Of a stretch of DNA of 64,000 nucleotides, positions 28,225 to 40,020 are shown piece after piece. The position numbers and the translations under genes are program-made. Within the stretch, counting starts at the first letter, position 1, and each line of letters starts with the position of its first letter. The DNA is taken from positions 248,001-312,000 of the forward strand of contig CAMPDV010000092.1 of the NCBI GenBank assembly GCA_946699065.1. Direction: 5' to 3'. The DNA comes from Loxodes magnus. Lineage: Eukaryota > Ciliophora > Karyorelictea > Loxodida > Loxodidae. The notes beneath the pieces were generated by a model, which saw only the letters and a program-made list of their open reading frames with translations, made no database searches and was not told the DNA's origin.

Positions 28225-29190
28225 ATGAAAAGAAATAATAAAATGCCAAAAGAGGCTTGCAAGTATCTAATAAAAATACTATATTTAAGGAAAATAATAA
28301 GGAAGCTTAATATTTATAATACTAATAGACTATTTGCAAAACTTGGATTTGGAGTGCTAAAATACGAGCTTTGTCCTAATCTAAGAGGATTGTAGCAGTT
28401 TTAGTTAATTTCCTCTATAAATGTCTACTCGAATATTAAAGAGACTTTTAACATTGCTACCCATATGTTTAGCAAATAAGAAATTAAGCTTGAGTAAACT
28501 GATTTTGATAGTGTGTAAATTGAGTAGATTTATGAAAATACTATGATTATATCAGGTGGAAGTGAAAATTTAGAAAATAGATTCGTTTTTAATTCCTAGG
28601 ATTTGACTGAAAATTTCTAAATGCTGTTCAAAAGATTTTTCCATAGAACTAACTTTAATAGAAAGAAAATTGTTTATATAATCTCAGGAGTGACAGGATT
28701 CTTTTAAGAGTCAGATGTACCAGACTGTGAGGTTTTTGATATAACGTCTAAGATTTTTAAAAGTATAAGATCGATAGAAACATCAGTGCAAAATTTTGGA
28801 TGTGATTAGACCGGCTAATAGATATACGCATTTGGCGGATATAATTAGTTCTTCTAATCCAACTAGGATAAAATATAGATATATGATAGCTTAAAAAACG
28901 AGTGAAAATAAAGTGTTTCAAAACTAAGTAGAAAGGGTACAACTTCTGCTATCTTTATCCCAAGGTATAGATATTTTCTTATTTATTCAAATGGCTCTAA
29001 TTTTTTAAACCATTCTTTTGACTTAAAAAAAATAGAAATAGGAAAAGCAAAATATTAGTGCAATTATGGAATATTTGATTATACCCAACCAATTTTAAGT
29101 GAAAACATAGTGTTTTAATTTAATTACTACAGCGACTTATTTACCTTTAGTTTAAGAAGCGGAAAATGGGAAAAAATACAAAAAAACTAA
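28225..29190 (+). CDS. Kelch-repeat protein (K1)
   Basis: About 321 residues. Kelch-type motifs are IYAFGGYN near residue 205 followed by IYDSLKNEW (Trp from TGA), then SAIFIPRYRYFLIY and QFNYYSDLFTFSLRSGKW; upstream are MIISGGS and IYIISG. The conserved family start is ILYLRK...LFAKLGFGVLKYE. Kelch blades form beta-propellers that bind partner proteins. The homologue K5 ends in TGA at the equivalent place, but here the codon is TAA and no in-frame TGA follows before the next gene, so the end is uncertain: TAA may terminate here, or the copy may have lost its stop. Nearly identical to K3 (53467). Confidence 0.8.
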
Positions 29191-29616
29191 ATAGAAAACT
29201 TTTAGCTTAAAGATTCTTAATTTACTTAATAATTAATAATCTATTTAAAAATTTTAAACAACCATAAAAATAAATTTACAATATAACTATTAAGCAAGAA
29301 AATTAAAGAAACTATGCTTATATTAATTAATATATAAGTATAAGGCTAATAAGCAAACATCTCTTTTTATAAATTTATTTAAAAAACAATTATTAAGAGT
29401 AAACTAAAAACTCAATAGATAAATTAGAGATTTCTTCTTCCTTTTAATGCTTAAAATTATCTTTATTTTAGAAAAATTTAACTTAATTTACTAAATAATC
29501 GTGTTTTGACTTTTTTCGCTACTAAGAAAAAATAACAATATAGGTAGATATAGCTTATGCTGGAAAATATTTATTTATGGTTAATAAACTAATAGAGTTA
29601 ATTTTTTAACTTTAAG

Positions 29617-30477
29617 TTTAAATGGTTGAACATCTCTTCAAGATATTTTTGGCAACGGAAGAGAAAAAGAAAAAAATAAAGAATTAGAGTGAATCATGAT
29701 TTAATCCTCCTCACAAATCACAAAACACGAACATAAATTAGAGCAAACCTGACCTACAGCTCTAAAAAGGCAAAAGATTAATAAAACCATATCTCATTTA
29801 AAAGTTAGATTTTTTAAGTTACATGAAACGGAAAATTACCAAGAAAATTTTGAAGAATGAGACCTAACAAAAGATGATGAAGAACTACGGAAGCTCGAAG
29901 GACTACTAAAATATAAAAATGTTTTAATATGGGAAAATTTAGAAGAAATATCACGGAAATCGGAGGACTTCTAGGATATTCAGACATAAATATACTATTT
30001 AAGAGAAGAAATATCGAAACTGAAAGGATCTAAGGCAGAATTTCCTGAAGTTAAAACTTAATTTAAACCTTCAATACATAAGGTGGAAATTGTTCTGGAT
30101 CCTACGATGCAAACAACTTGTACTTACTGTGAGAAGAAGCGGAAATAATATGAACTTGACCAAGACACACTATAAAAAAATGTTGCTGTTGTGAATAAAC
30201 TTGAAATCTTCTGCAGTAATGCAAGGAATATAAAAAATTCAAGCAAAGAAAATCAAACGAATTATGAAGAGAAACAAAAAGAAAAGGAGAAAAATTATGT
30301 AGAGGAGCGACAAGATTATTCACTAAAGAGGAAATTTCTATAGGAAAAAATTAACAAGAATATTCGCATATCCAATAGGATCCTACCTTTAACAATTATT
30401 TAGACAGATACCTCTCAGCTCTTTAGCACAAAATGAGAGGTAATTTCATTCATTCATTAATTTATTTTAACTTTAAG
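29617..30477 (+). mobile_element. Intact zinc-knuckle ORF1-only element (E1) with 13-bp target duplication
   Basis: A segment of about 861 bp absent from the otherwise matching duplicate at about 54.85 kb. The 13-bp string ttttaactttaag occurs at 29604-29616 and again at 30465-30477, flanking the insertion; the empty site has a single related copy. It contains one ORF (29696-30436). The 3' end after the stop is AT-rich with short ATTC repeats. A target duplication of this size with one ORF1-like gene suggests mobilisation by a non-LTR retrotransposon machinery. No reverse transcriptase is present in the window. Confidence 0.7.
29696..30436 (+). CDS. Element-encoded coiled-coil protein with CxxC knuckle
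   Basis: 246 residues, ATG to TGA, in one clean frame. Residues about 50-120 are Lys/Glu/Leu-rich and look like a coiled coil (LTKDDEELRKLEGLLKYKN). Residues about 143-150 (TTCTYCEKKRK) hold a CxxC that matches the first half of the CCHC knuckle of related copies, but the His and last Cys are not evident. About residue 170, NKLEIFCSNARNIKNS aligns with the family motif seen elsewhere as IYCSPTENDIRKRN. The C-terminus is ILPLTIIQTDTSQLF. Likely an RNA- or DNA-binding ORF1-type protein; this role is inferred from architecture. Confidence 0.75.
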
Positions 30478-30704
30478 CTTAAAGTTGAATTCTAAAATGT
30501 ACTAAGATAGTAATGCAAATACAGTTTTATATTAAAGGATACAAATTTTATATTTTATTTCTATTATTTTTTTAGATACAAGTTAGAGATATAATTAAAT
30601 ATAAAATCCTTTAAGTTTATAAAAGAAAAATTATCTAGAAGTTAAACTCTAGGACTTTCTTATGTTATCTGAAATTAAAAATTATTATATATAAATAAAA
30701 ATAG

Positions 30705-31010
30705 AGAAGTATTCCTCCAACTGACATTGAATTAAGATCTGGTGCCAGGAAATATCCCTGTGTGAAGAACCGAACAAGAATCCTGGTAGGAGCTAAGAGA
30801 AAATAAGAATTAAGAGGCATCAAATGACGTTATTGATGAAAGATGACATATACTTAGGTCTCTAACGGAACATATTTATTAGTGCCCTATAAAAGACAAG
30901 ACTCACAGAGGAATGCTAGCACTATGGAAGACTTCAATTAAAAAAAATTTGACTTTAAAAATCTTGATTAAAGAGCTGCGCGCCATTGAGGTGCTACGCG
31001 CTCTCTATTC
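30705..31010 (-). mobile_element. SINE-like insertion with tRNA-like head
   Basis: A non-coding segment of about 300 bp, richer in GC than its surroundings and missing from the duplicate at about 55.08 kb. On the minus strand it starts (31003) with AGAGCGCGTAGCACC followed by TCAATGGCGCGCAGCTCT, which resembles the acceptor and D arm of a tRNA with an A box (TAGC...TGG). The same head begins the elements at 41833 and 35172. The body differs from those two. Confidence 0.5.
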
Positions 31011-32542
31011 TTACGTATTTATTTAGAAACTAGAATTTTTTATTGATTTAACACTTATTTGTAAATTAAGCTAATTTAGTAATGAGTCTATATAATTTAA
31101 AATTTGTTATAGTAGAAAGTTAATCATATAAATGAAATTTCTAAATAGGAAAGAAAAGAGGAAAGATAAATATGAAGGATTATAAAATTTAGTGTAAGAC
31201 AGAAGTATAGAAAGACGACTAAGACAGCAGATAGCACACAATAACAAAATGCAATTAATTTATTAATGAAATATACATTAACCATAAACAATATTTTTTT
31301 AATATTAGAGAAATAGAAGCAATATAATAATATCTTATTGTCCTTAAATTAACTTCTATAAAATAAATGTTTGCTAGAAGTTTAACTAATAAAAGTGAAG
31401 AAGCTTTAATAAATTATTAGACTATATATTACTACCATTACTTATATCTAAAACGTTAAGATTGATTATTAAATCTTATAGAAGTTAGAGGTAAATATAT
31501 TAAAATATCACTCTTAAATTTATCAATAAATTACTCTGTTTTCTCTTAAGCAATTTAAAAATAAATAATAACCTGTAATCTTAAACTATAACACACTAAG
31601 ATAACTTAAAAGAATTAAATAATTATTTTATTATTATGCAAATAATAGAAATATAACTATATATATCTAGCTACATTCTTTTTAAACATAAAGTAGATAG
31701 AGAACTTTAAAAGTTATTATAATTTTATCTTTAATTTAATTGCATATTATAATAGCTTATAATCCTCATAATTATAGATAAGTTAAAAGCTAAATTAAAA
31801 AAGAAGTTATTTTAATTTTTATAAGGCTTTTATGATCTTTTTTGTTAAAAAAGTTAAAGGAAAGAATAAATTATTATAAATAAGTAATTTAACTTTTAGA
31901 TAAGTATATTATTTATTTCTTTATCTAATAAACTAAAATGCAAGTTTAAAAAGACTAAATTTAAATTTTAAAATTTAAAGGAAATTAGCGTTGAAAATAA
32001 TTTTTTATGGATTGATATATATCTATGATATAGTTAGAAATAAAATTATCTAACTTACAATATAAAAATTATTAAGAGAAATAAACTTATTAAAAATTAA
32101 GAATGATTAAATAAAGAAGAAGGCTAGTAAAAAGCAAATATATAACTAATTTTAGTAATTAAAATTGAGGAGTGAAAACTGAATACTTTTAAAAATTGAG
32201 TGAGTTTTATTATTAAATTATATCATTCAAACTTAAGATACTTATTAATAAACATTCTTAATTTAATATATTTTGATTTATAAATGTACAAAGATAGAAA
32301 ATATTTAATATAGAATTATTAGTATCTTATAACTAAAAGCATAAGCAGTGGTCTATCTTTCATTCAAAAAGTTAAAGATAGTAAAATTTCTTTATATTTT
32401 TGCTTCTTATGACCATTTGCTTAAAAAATATGATACTTTTATCTTAGAGGAAAAAATTATTTATTGCTGAACCTAATTTAAGCAGCTTTATCATTAATTA
32501 TTAATTAATAATTTTAGATGCTTTAATAAGTTTTTACATAAT
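31011..32542. other. Intergenic part of duplicated Kelch block
   Basis: AT-rich with no supported gene. Patches around 31340-31450 are strongly similar to 55290-55400 (anchor TTTGCTAGAAG then GAAGAAGCTTTAATAAATT), so the spacer was duplicated with the Kelch genes. Confidence 0.6.
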
Positions 32543-33475
32543 ATGTAAATGAAGGAAAATAAATAAATTTTATATATTTTATATCTGAGGAAGCATCTGA
32601 GAAGCAAAGGCAACTTATAAAAAAATAAGGAATTTGCGAAGTTTGGGATTGGAGTGACTAAGTATGAAATTTGTTCTAATTTAAAAATTTAGTTGAAGTT
32701 TAAGAACATTAGTACTATTAGATAAAATTCAGCTATTAAAATAAACTATTGCATTCATATGAAAAAATTGAAAGAATAGTATACAAATAGTATGATGGAA
32801 AACTCCTTTTCTTCACAAGTTGAGTAAATTCTTGAAAGCAGTTTACTAATTTCAGGAGAATTGAGTGATAACTAAAAAAGATTTGTAATTTGATCTTAAA
32901 ATAAAGCGGAATTTTATGAAATGAATATCGAGAGATCTTGGCATAGAAGTTCTTCCAATCATAAGGATATTGTTTTCGTTGTTTCAGGTAAAATGGTATA
33001 ACAATAAAGCATAAATGAATGTGAAGTATTTTATCTTAGTACCAAATAATTTAAAAACATAGAATAAATAGAAATTTCAGTTAATTTATTTGGATGTGGC
33101 TAAACTAGCTCAGAGTTGTATACCTTTGGCGGGTTTAACTGGAGTTTGAGATTTTTAGATATAATACAAAGATATGATAAGATAAGAAACTCATGAATAT
33201 AATGCTAATCTAAGATAACTAAATAAGCTACAAGCTCAGCAGTTTATACTCCTCTGTTTAAATCCTTTTTTATCTATGGTAACGCAAGTGATTTAGATAC
33301 CTAATAATTTGATTTAAAGAAAGTTTGCGTTCAAGGAGAGAAATATTTCACATAAATCGGAAAACGTGATTTCACCTAGCCAATTTCAACAGGAATTTAT
33401 ATCTTTTAGTTCAACAGCGAAAATTAACTGATTAACTATAATTTCAGAAGAGGAAGTTGGGCAAAAGTATCTTAA
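32543..33475 (+). CDS. Kelch-repeat protein (K2)
   Basis: About 310 residues. Shares with K1, K4 and K5 the N-terminal block ILYLRK...EFAKFGIGVTKYEIC and the blade motifs LLISGELSD, LYTFGGFNWSLRF (about residue 200), FIYGNASD and YNFRRGSW. The Kelch Gly-Gly pair is present once clearly. As in K1, the position where K5 has TGA is TAA (33473-33475), and no TGA follows soon. The sequence diverges from K4 a few bases later, consistent with the coding region ending there. A partner-binding beta-propeller protein is the likely class; partner unknown. Confidence 0.75.
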
Positions 33476-34679
33476 TCTTAGAGAGCTTAAAATCAAATTA
33501 TATAACAAATTTTATTAAAAATCAGGTAGATTCCTAAAATATTTACTTTTAATAAATTATAAATGATATTAAATAAATAATTTGGTCATAGTAAAGCCTT
33601 CCTTGTTGCTAAAATATTTCTATGCAGCTTAATTAAATATAATAATTAAGATAAGAAATAAATAATAAAAAGAATGAAGATTTTATAAAATAAATTAGAT
33701 ATCTCTTTTATTTTTTTAATTGAAATTTTAATTATAAAACTAAAAAAAGTTCGGTAATAAATCTTTTATCATTATAACATTAGGCTTGATATTAGATTAG
33801 ATATGAAAATATATCAAATTTAAGTATATTCATCTTTTGGATTAACTAGCATATTAAGTGGCCATTTTCTATTTCTAGATGGTATTTACTCTTCTCTTCT
33901 CTAATTTTTGATTAAAATAAATTCCTCTTGTAAATTTATACCTGCGAGTCACAGAATATTTTATTGAAATATTATGCTAATTTTCTTGCTTTTAGCTATT
34001 ATTTTCTTCTTTCTTTAATTTAAATTCAGCACAATGCTTTCCAGTAAGCTTTTTATCTTTTTTAAATACTTGTCTTAAGCGATATAACTGTTTGCCTCTC
34101 CCTTAATTATAGCATTTTTTATCTTTAAATTTTATTATTTTTTGGAGGGGTCTAGGAAAGCGCAATAGATGGAGTTTCCCCTATTTCCATTGAAACTGCA
34201 GGGAAAACATTTGATTGCTAAAATGTCACAAGTTCGGGTTTCTAATTGCTGTTCATTATCTACAATTAAGATCTTATCCCAGAAGCTAGAAATAATTTTT
34301 TATAATATATAAAAATATTAAAATTACGTGAGAATAAAGATTGAATAGTTTAAATAAAATAAATCTAAAAATAATTAAAAATAAAAAGATATTAAGTATC
34401 TTATTATTCTTTAATAGACTATATTTTATTAATAATTTGTAATATTTATTAAATTTTTTATTAAAGCAATATAATTATTAGATATAAGATTAATATAATT
34501 TTATCTTTTAATTTATTTAACTTGAAAATTTATAAACTCATTCAATTGATATAGGCGAAGCTTTATATTTATTTTAGATTTTATTTTTAAAAATGTGATT
34601 CTAAAATAAATCATAATAGATATATATACCCTAATAGTTTAAATCTACCATTTTTTCTTTATACTATTATAATTATTAT
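33476..34679. other. AT-rich spacer without a supported gene
   Basis: A slightly GC-richer stretch near 34140-34290 contains no recognisable motif in any frame. I see nothing else. Confidence 0.45.
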
Positions 34680-35184
34680 AAAACCGCTATAGTTGTTAGA
34701 AGGTGAACAACAAGGTCATCTTCATCAGAGGTTGGGGAAGTTAAGTACCCATTATCGACTTTATGTCTTCCTCTGCTTAGGTTTGGCTTCGAGACATAAG
34801 ATTCTTAGACCTTCGACACTGGCTTGGCTTAGTTTATTTTTAATTCTGGAACGAAAAAGAAATAATATTGCGAGCTTCATCAGAGGTGGGGAATTTAAGT
34901 ACCCATAATTGACACATGTCGTCCTCTGCTTTGGTGATACAATGAGACACATTTCTGCCATGTCCTTGGACCTCCAACAAGTATTAAAGATTACGAGTAT
35001 TCTAAAATTATATCAGTATTGAACTCTTTTATCAGTACTGAATAATTATACCAGTATTGAACAAGGTCTACCAGTATCTGACAATTTTATCAGTAACAAA
35101 CATTCTTGTCAGTATGAAACATTTTTTTTAAAGAGTTGCGCACCAACGAGAGTGCTACGCGCTCTATAATCAAATTTATTTATT
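34680..35184 (-). mobile_element. SINE-like inverted arm (left)
   Basis: About 505 bp, an inverted near-identical copy of 41817-42320. Read on the minus strand it begins with a tRNA-like head (GAGCGCGTAGCACTC then TCGTTGGTGCGCAACTC), passes a series of about six degenerate 20-bp repeats built on TTCAATACTG, and ends in AAAACCGC. The body holds two direct copies of a GC-rich unit (CATCAGAGGTTGGGGAA... AAGTACCC at about 34723 and 34877). Short standard-code ORFs here are incidental. Confidence 0.75.
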
Positions 35185-35299
35185 TATTAATAAATGAATG
35201 ATTTTAAACTATTTACTGTTTAAATAAATAAGCTTAGCTTAAATTGTTATTATTTATTTATTTCTAAAATACTTTTTGCTTTTGTTATGGCAAACAAAA

Positions 35300-35319
35300 T
35301 ATGTGGATCCACGTAATAA
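35300..35319. promoter_or_regulatory. Conserved 20-bp palindrome-bearing motif upstream of RING gene
   Basis: The 20-base string beginning TATGTGGATCCACG, with the palindrome GTGGATCCAC, is identical at 22080-22099 before the decayed RING copy while the flanks have diverged. It lies about 155 bp before the intact gene's start codon. It could be a transcription-factor site; this is inference. Confidence 0.35.
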
Positions 35320-35473
35320 ATAACTACTATTATATCTTAGCTTTTTATATAAAGATCATGTTTATTTCTAAAGTTATTTTCATATAGATTTTAAATAAAA
35401 GGCTATAAGAAAAGCCAATTAAAGTAAATAACTTTTAGTATTTTAAATTTAAAGTAAGCTATATAATAAAATA

Positions 35474-36460
35474 ATGTAGCTCTCTTGTGCTGACTGATTT
35501 TTAACTATTGTATTACTTTTAGCAATAATTGATTTGCTAATTAATATCTAAGAATATTAAAATTGCTAACCTAAGATACATATTTGATTAATGGGCTCTT
35601 ATGTTGGAATGATTTTGCTTAGATTTAGTTAGATTTTCTTCTAAAGATAACAATTGATCAGCAAGATTTATCTTAGCTTCATATTGTTTGGAATTGCCCT
35701 CATTGGTTTTAGTATATGAACTTTGTTGGGGACTATACAATGAGCTGTTATTAATGCAGAAGAAATAGATTTAGATTGTGTAAGCATTAAATTTAGAAAA
35801 GAATAGAAACAAGCAGTGCACATATGATACTATGATTAATAGTGTGCTATATGTGAATAGTATTTTACTTTACCTTCTATATATGAGGATATATCTTTCT
35901 GGTAAACTTTTACTCAGCGTAGATTCCATTAAAATCAAAGAGATTAGCAAAATGCTTTCATTTGGAATTAGTTCTAGAATGATATGGATTAGCGCTACCA
36001 AAATCTTGAATAATAAGATCACTTAAATAGTTTAAATAATGAGGAAATTAAATCAATTAAGACATTAAATATAGGTGAGAAAATAGAGCTTTTTGATTGT
36101 GCAATTTGCTAAGATGAATCTAGGAAAGAAGATATAAAGGAAATGCCGGGGTGTAATCATTAATTTCATTAGACATGTATTGATTAATGGCTATCTTTAT
36201 AATCTAGTTGTCCACTTTGCAAGCAAGATATAAAATAAGCTCTAAATAAATTAAACAATTCTCAAAATTCAAATCAGCTAGATATAGAAATTCCACTTAT
36301 TAGAAATCAACTTTAAAAACAGAACTAATAATTTGGTTAAAAATAGTTTTTATTTTTAATATCATACTACTAAATACATAATATTGCTCTTCTAAATTTA
36401 ACTAAAAATCTAAATTATTATATTTATCCTTCAAACATATAATGTGATAACGACTTATGA
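35474..36460 (+). CDS. RING-H2 membrane protein, probable E3 ubiquitin ligase
   Basis: 328 residues from ATG 35474 to TGA 36458-36460. Two hydrophobic segments are visible: FLTIVLLLAIIDLLINI (about residues 9-25) and IYLSFILFGIALIGFSIW (about 67-84). A complete RING-H2 finger lies at about residues 208-250: CAIC, then GCNHQFHQTCIDQW, then CPLC, giving the C2-H2-C pattern of four, two and two ligands. RING-H2 proteins with membrane anchors usually act as E3 ubiquitin ligases at internal membranes. Trp in SIWTL and DQW is TGA and TGG respectively. The Gln-rich tail after the finger is less certain. A decayed paralogue lies at 22060-22840, and both precede a Rab-like gene on the opposite strand. 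Confidence 0.85.
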
Positions 36461-37830
36461 TAAACTGATTATATATTTAAACTGTTATTTAATAACTTTG
36501 TTTAGTTATACAATTTAAATATTTTTGGAATTATAACTTTTCTTTATTTTAAATTACCTTATCAATTTTAAAAATAAAAGTGTATATAAGATTTTCTTAC
36601 TTAAGCACACTTATATAGCTTTTAGAACAAGTCACTAACGTTATTGATTAAGGTATTGATTCATTCATTTCTTATCTACGTTTTAATATTTCTATCAATT
36701 GAAATTTATTTTTATATGAAGAGAGGATATAAAAAAAGGCTAGATTTACTCTCTAAGAAATATAAAAAAGCATTATAGATATTAATAGTATCAGTAGAAT
36801 GAAAATTATAAGCTGAAGACTTAAGTCTATAATCTTATTTGATTAGTTACTTATATTTTCTATAAATCAATTATTTTATAAAGTTTATAGAATTACTCTT
36901 ATAAAGCTTTTTAGCTTCTAATATGTTTTACTTATATATTAATAAAATGTATGTAAATATAAGGTATAATTTAAAAGTATATTTATTTAATTAATAGCAT
37001 AATAATTAAATATGGTAGGAGGGAATGGTGCAAGGAACAAAAATTTAAGTTATTATTTGGCTAATTGTGCTCTTTGGATTTGTTCGCGAGATGATATAGT
37101 CTATTTAATTATCTGGATAGATGAAGCAAAGATAAAGAAAATGGAAACTAACCTTTCATAATATCTGTGTTGGATTGCAGATTCGATGGTTTTTTGGCAT
37201 TACCTAAAGATTAGGTAGAGAAGATAAATCCTCAAACATAGCTTCTCATGAGGAATTTATATATTGTGCTTAATGACAAAATTTTATAATTTTAATCTTA
37301 TCTCAATTAACAGCATAGACATATGTTAGTAAAGTTAATCATTTAATAGCAATATTATGCTCTTTACTAGCTTATTAATTTTTTCTTTTGGTTTATTAAA
37401 TTCTTAAATAGATAATAAGAACCTAAAATTAAGTTTCAAATAAGCGTTTACTGTTTTATTGCTAGAAATATATAAAATTTAAATTGGTATAAATAAGAAG
37501 AAAAAAGCCTAGATCAAGTTTATGATATTTTAATCTATTTACTTATAAAATTAAATCTGATTATCATTTAAATTTTTATATATTAATTATTTTCATCTTT
37601 ACTAAGTATCTCGTAATTTTAAGCTAATTAAGGTTTAATTAATTTATCTATCTTAAATTTTAATTTGATATTAAGCCTTACTGCTTAACTTAATGATTGC
37701 CATGTCAATAATTCTATTTATAATCTCTGTTTTTAATACTTATGCAGTTATCTATATAATTTTATATCTTAGGTAGCGAAAGTAACTTGTGAAGTTAATA
37801 ATAATAATAAATGAACTTAGTGTTAAATAA
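36461..37830. other. Spacer; GC-raised 240-bp patch of unknown coding
   Basis: 37012-37251 is richer in GC than its surroundings. It reads as an open frame from ATG to TGA on the plus strand with several TGG codons, but minus-strand frames are equally plausible, so no gene is called. The rest is AT-rich with nothing recognisable. Confidence 0.35.
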
Positions 37831-38640
37831 AAGTTTGCTATCCCTGGGCTTTCAACCAGGTACCAGCAGACCAATTTTTTTACGTGGTAAGTCTTCCCCG
37901 ACCTTTTTTGTAAGTGGATAGTTACCACTGTTAATTTTCTTTGTTGCGTATTAAAAGTTTTTGTCTGTAAACTCCATTTTCAGTAATCCAAAGTTTATTT
38001 AAAGCTCTTCATGTTTTCTGCTCTTCTCTTATCTGTAAATTCTTTCATTCTTTGCTATGTCTAGTAAGTGATTCCATGAGTAGCAATACCAACAATTTTT
38101 TATTTATTTTTCAGTGTTCTTCTTTTTAAATATTTTATTTTCCAGTTGTTCAATTCTTTTAGTTAAATCCGTACTTGTCTATTCTTAACTAGGTTTATTT
38201 TATTATGTATTCTAAAATTGGGTGGAGTTTCTTCTATAATCATGCATTGAGATTATTTAAAATTTGATTATGACATTTCTCATAATTACTATTCTGTAAC
38301 TAAACTACTTTTTATTAGCTAGCTTCTCAATATTTTTAATTCGTTGTTTTAATCTTCGATGCAATCCATAAGTTCTCGAATTCGGTCTCCGTAATTGAAT
38401 ATCATTTCATCTTATTTAGTGATCATTACTTTCAATTTTTCAATTTAATCTTGAAGAAAATCGTTACTTAAATTTGTGGATTAACTGACTCAGCTGGACT
38501 TATCATTATTTTTCCTTCAGGTGAAGAGCTAGATTCTTATTATTGTTTTTATTTTTTTAGTTCCTCTTTCGTCGCTTGCTTTCTTGTTTCCTTATTTAGT
38601 TTTTTGAAAGACGGACCTATTATTCCATTTTTTTCTTGTG
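37831..38640 (-). mobile_element. Zinc-knuckle ORF1-only element, decayed (E2)
   Basis: Minus-strand copy. It carries a Lys/Gln-rich coil, a knuckle remnant CWYCYSWNH (final Cys missing), then NKLWITENGVYRQKLL, which matches the family C-terminal motif, and a 3' part similar to the copy at 41.6 kb. The segments lie in different frames, so the copy is broken. Confidence 0.6.
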
Positions 38641-39299
38641 AAGTTAATATAAATACAATATAAGAATTAGTAATAAATATATGCTCTATGAAGATTATTA
38701 ATATAATTACAATTAACTAACATTTTTATACTACACTCTTATTTTTCTTTAATTAACTAGTTTTCTAAATCAAACTATTTTATTTTCCTTATCTCAGATC
38801 TCTAACACTTTTCTATTTAATACTTAAATACCTTAGTTCTTATTAAATAATACAACTTTACTAACTTAAATATCTGAATTTAATTTAAGTATAAGGAGTT
38901 TATTAAATTTAAGTTAGAAAGAATTATTTTTAAATCATAGTATATTAATATACCTAAGAGAGTTTTATCTATACTATATAAATAAATTATCTTTCTACCA
39001 CCATTAATTGGATTATTATTAGCCTATATTGAATATAAATAAATGACAAATATTTGTTTAATATACTTAGAATCTAATTTATTTATAGCAATTCACTTAA
39101 ATAGCTATTAAATTTAATTTTTAATCATTATTTAAATTATTATTTTACTAATTAATACTCTTATCTATTAGAGATTTAATTGCCATATTTATCATCTCTT
39201 TTATTAGCTTTTTTAATATTCTTTTTAGGAGAATTAATTCAAGTCTTTATTTAAAAAATAAGGGATAAATAAATTTATACATATATAATAATAATTAAT

Positions 39300-39870
39300 T
39301 ATACCAATTACTCCTTTCATAGGTTCGTCACTCTATTAAACTTTAATTATTTCGTTAAATCTAAGATTTCCAGTCTTAATTTGGATAGTTTTCCTGAAAG
39401 ATATATTTACTTGTACTGAATTAAGTTTTTTTATAATAGAATCCTGATTTACTTAAGCTTAGTACCTAGCATTTGTTCATTTCTTTTTGTTGGCTAATAC
39501 TATGCTCCTTAAAATTTCACTTCCTCTATATGTGTTTTTTCTGTATAATATACCATTCTGGAGGTAATTTAAATTACTGAATGATTGCCATAATTTTAAG
39601 TTTTTTTATTATTATTTTCATTTAAAGCATCAAATTATCTTAAAGTATGCCCAATTTTCTGCAATATCAGCATTACTTTAGTCTCTTATAAAAATAAATT
39701 AGAAATCAGGTTTGCAATTTTTCCTTCGAGCTCTTGTACATATCTTAAAAGCTTATGATCTTCTTCTTTCATATTTTTTAGTTCTTTAAGAATAGTTTGC
39801 TAATTTAGTATGGTTGAGATGAACTTTTATTAAAAGGAACTTTTTGCAAGAAATTTTCCATATTATATAG
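39300..39870 (-). mobile_element. Zinc-knuckle ORF1-only element, decayed (E3)
   Basis: Minus strand from an ATG at 39861. Contains CWYCRKLG followed, after a one-base frame change, by the knuckle His, and later LNYLQNGILYRKN corresponding to the family motif. The last Cys has become Phe. Confidence 0.55.
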
Positions 39871-40020
39871 CAAAATTAAAAGATTAGATATATGGATATA
39901 TTAGTGTAAAATATATCTTTAACCTATCTTTTCCTTATTTTATTCATATTCACCCTAGTTTTCTTAAATTACATACTTATTATATAAAATGATTGCTTTA
40001 ATTTTTATTTTGAAATACAA

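Larger units (their letters stand above)
28190..33490 (+). repeat. Segmental duplication, Kelch block copy A
   Basis: Matches 53447-57620 in the same orientation and gene order (two Kelch genes). 28190-29530 is almost identical to 53447-54770, the middle is moderately similar, and 32580-33484 is about 95% identical by eye to 56715-57615. Copy A carries two insertions that copy C lacks (29617-30477 and about 30705-31010); copy C carries one that copy A lacks (about 55585-56345). Confidence 0.9.

Noticed and set aside
28757..28942. Minus-strand ORF within Kelch K1, repeated within K3 at 53999-54184
   Set aside because: It is the antisense shadow of the duplicated Kelch frame and is conserved only because the DNA is duplicated.
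34693..34961. Overlapping standard-code ORFs in the left arm, repeated in the right arm at 42039-42307
   Set aside because: They arise because the two arms are copies of a non-coding SINE-like sequence; neither strand shows protein features, and both have the same open length by chance.
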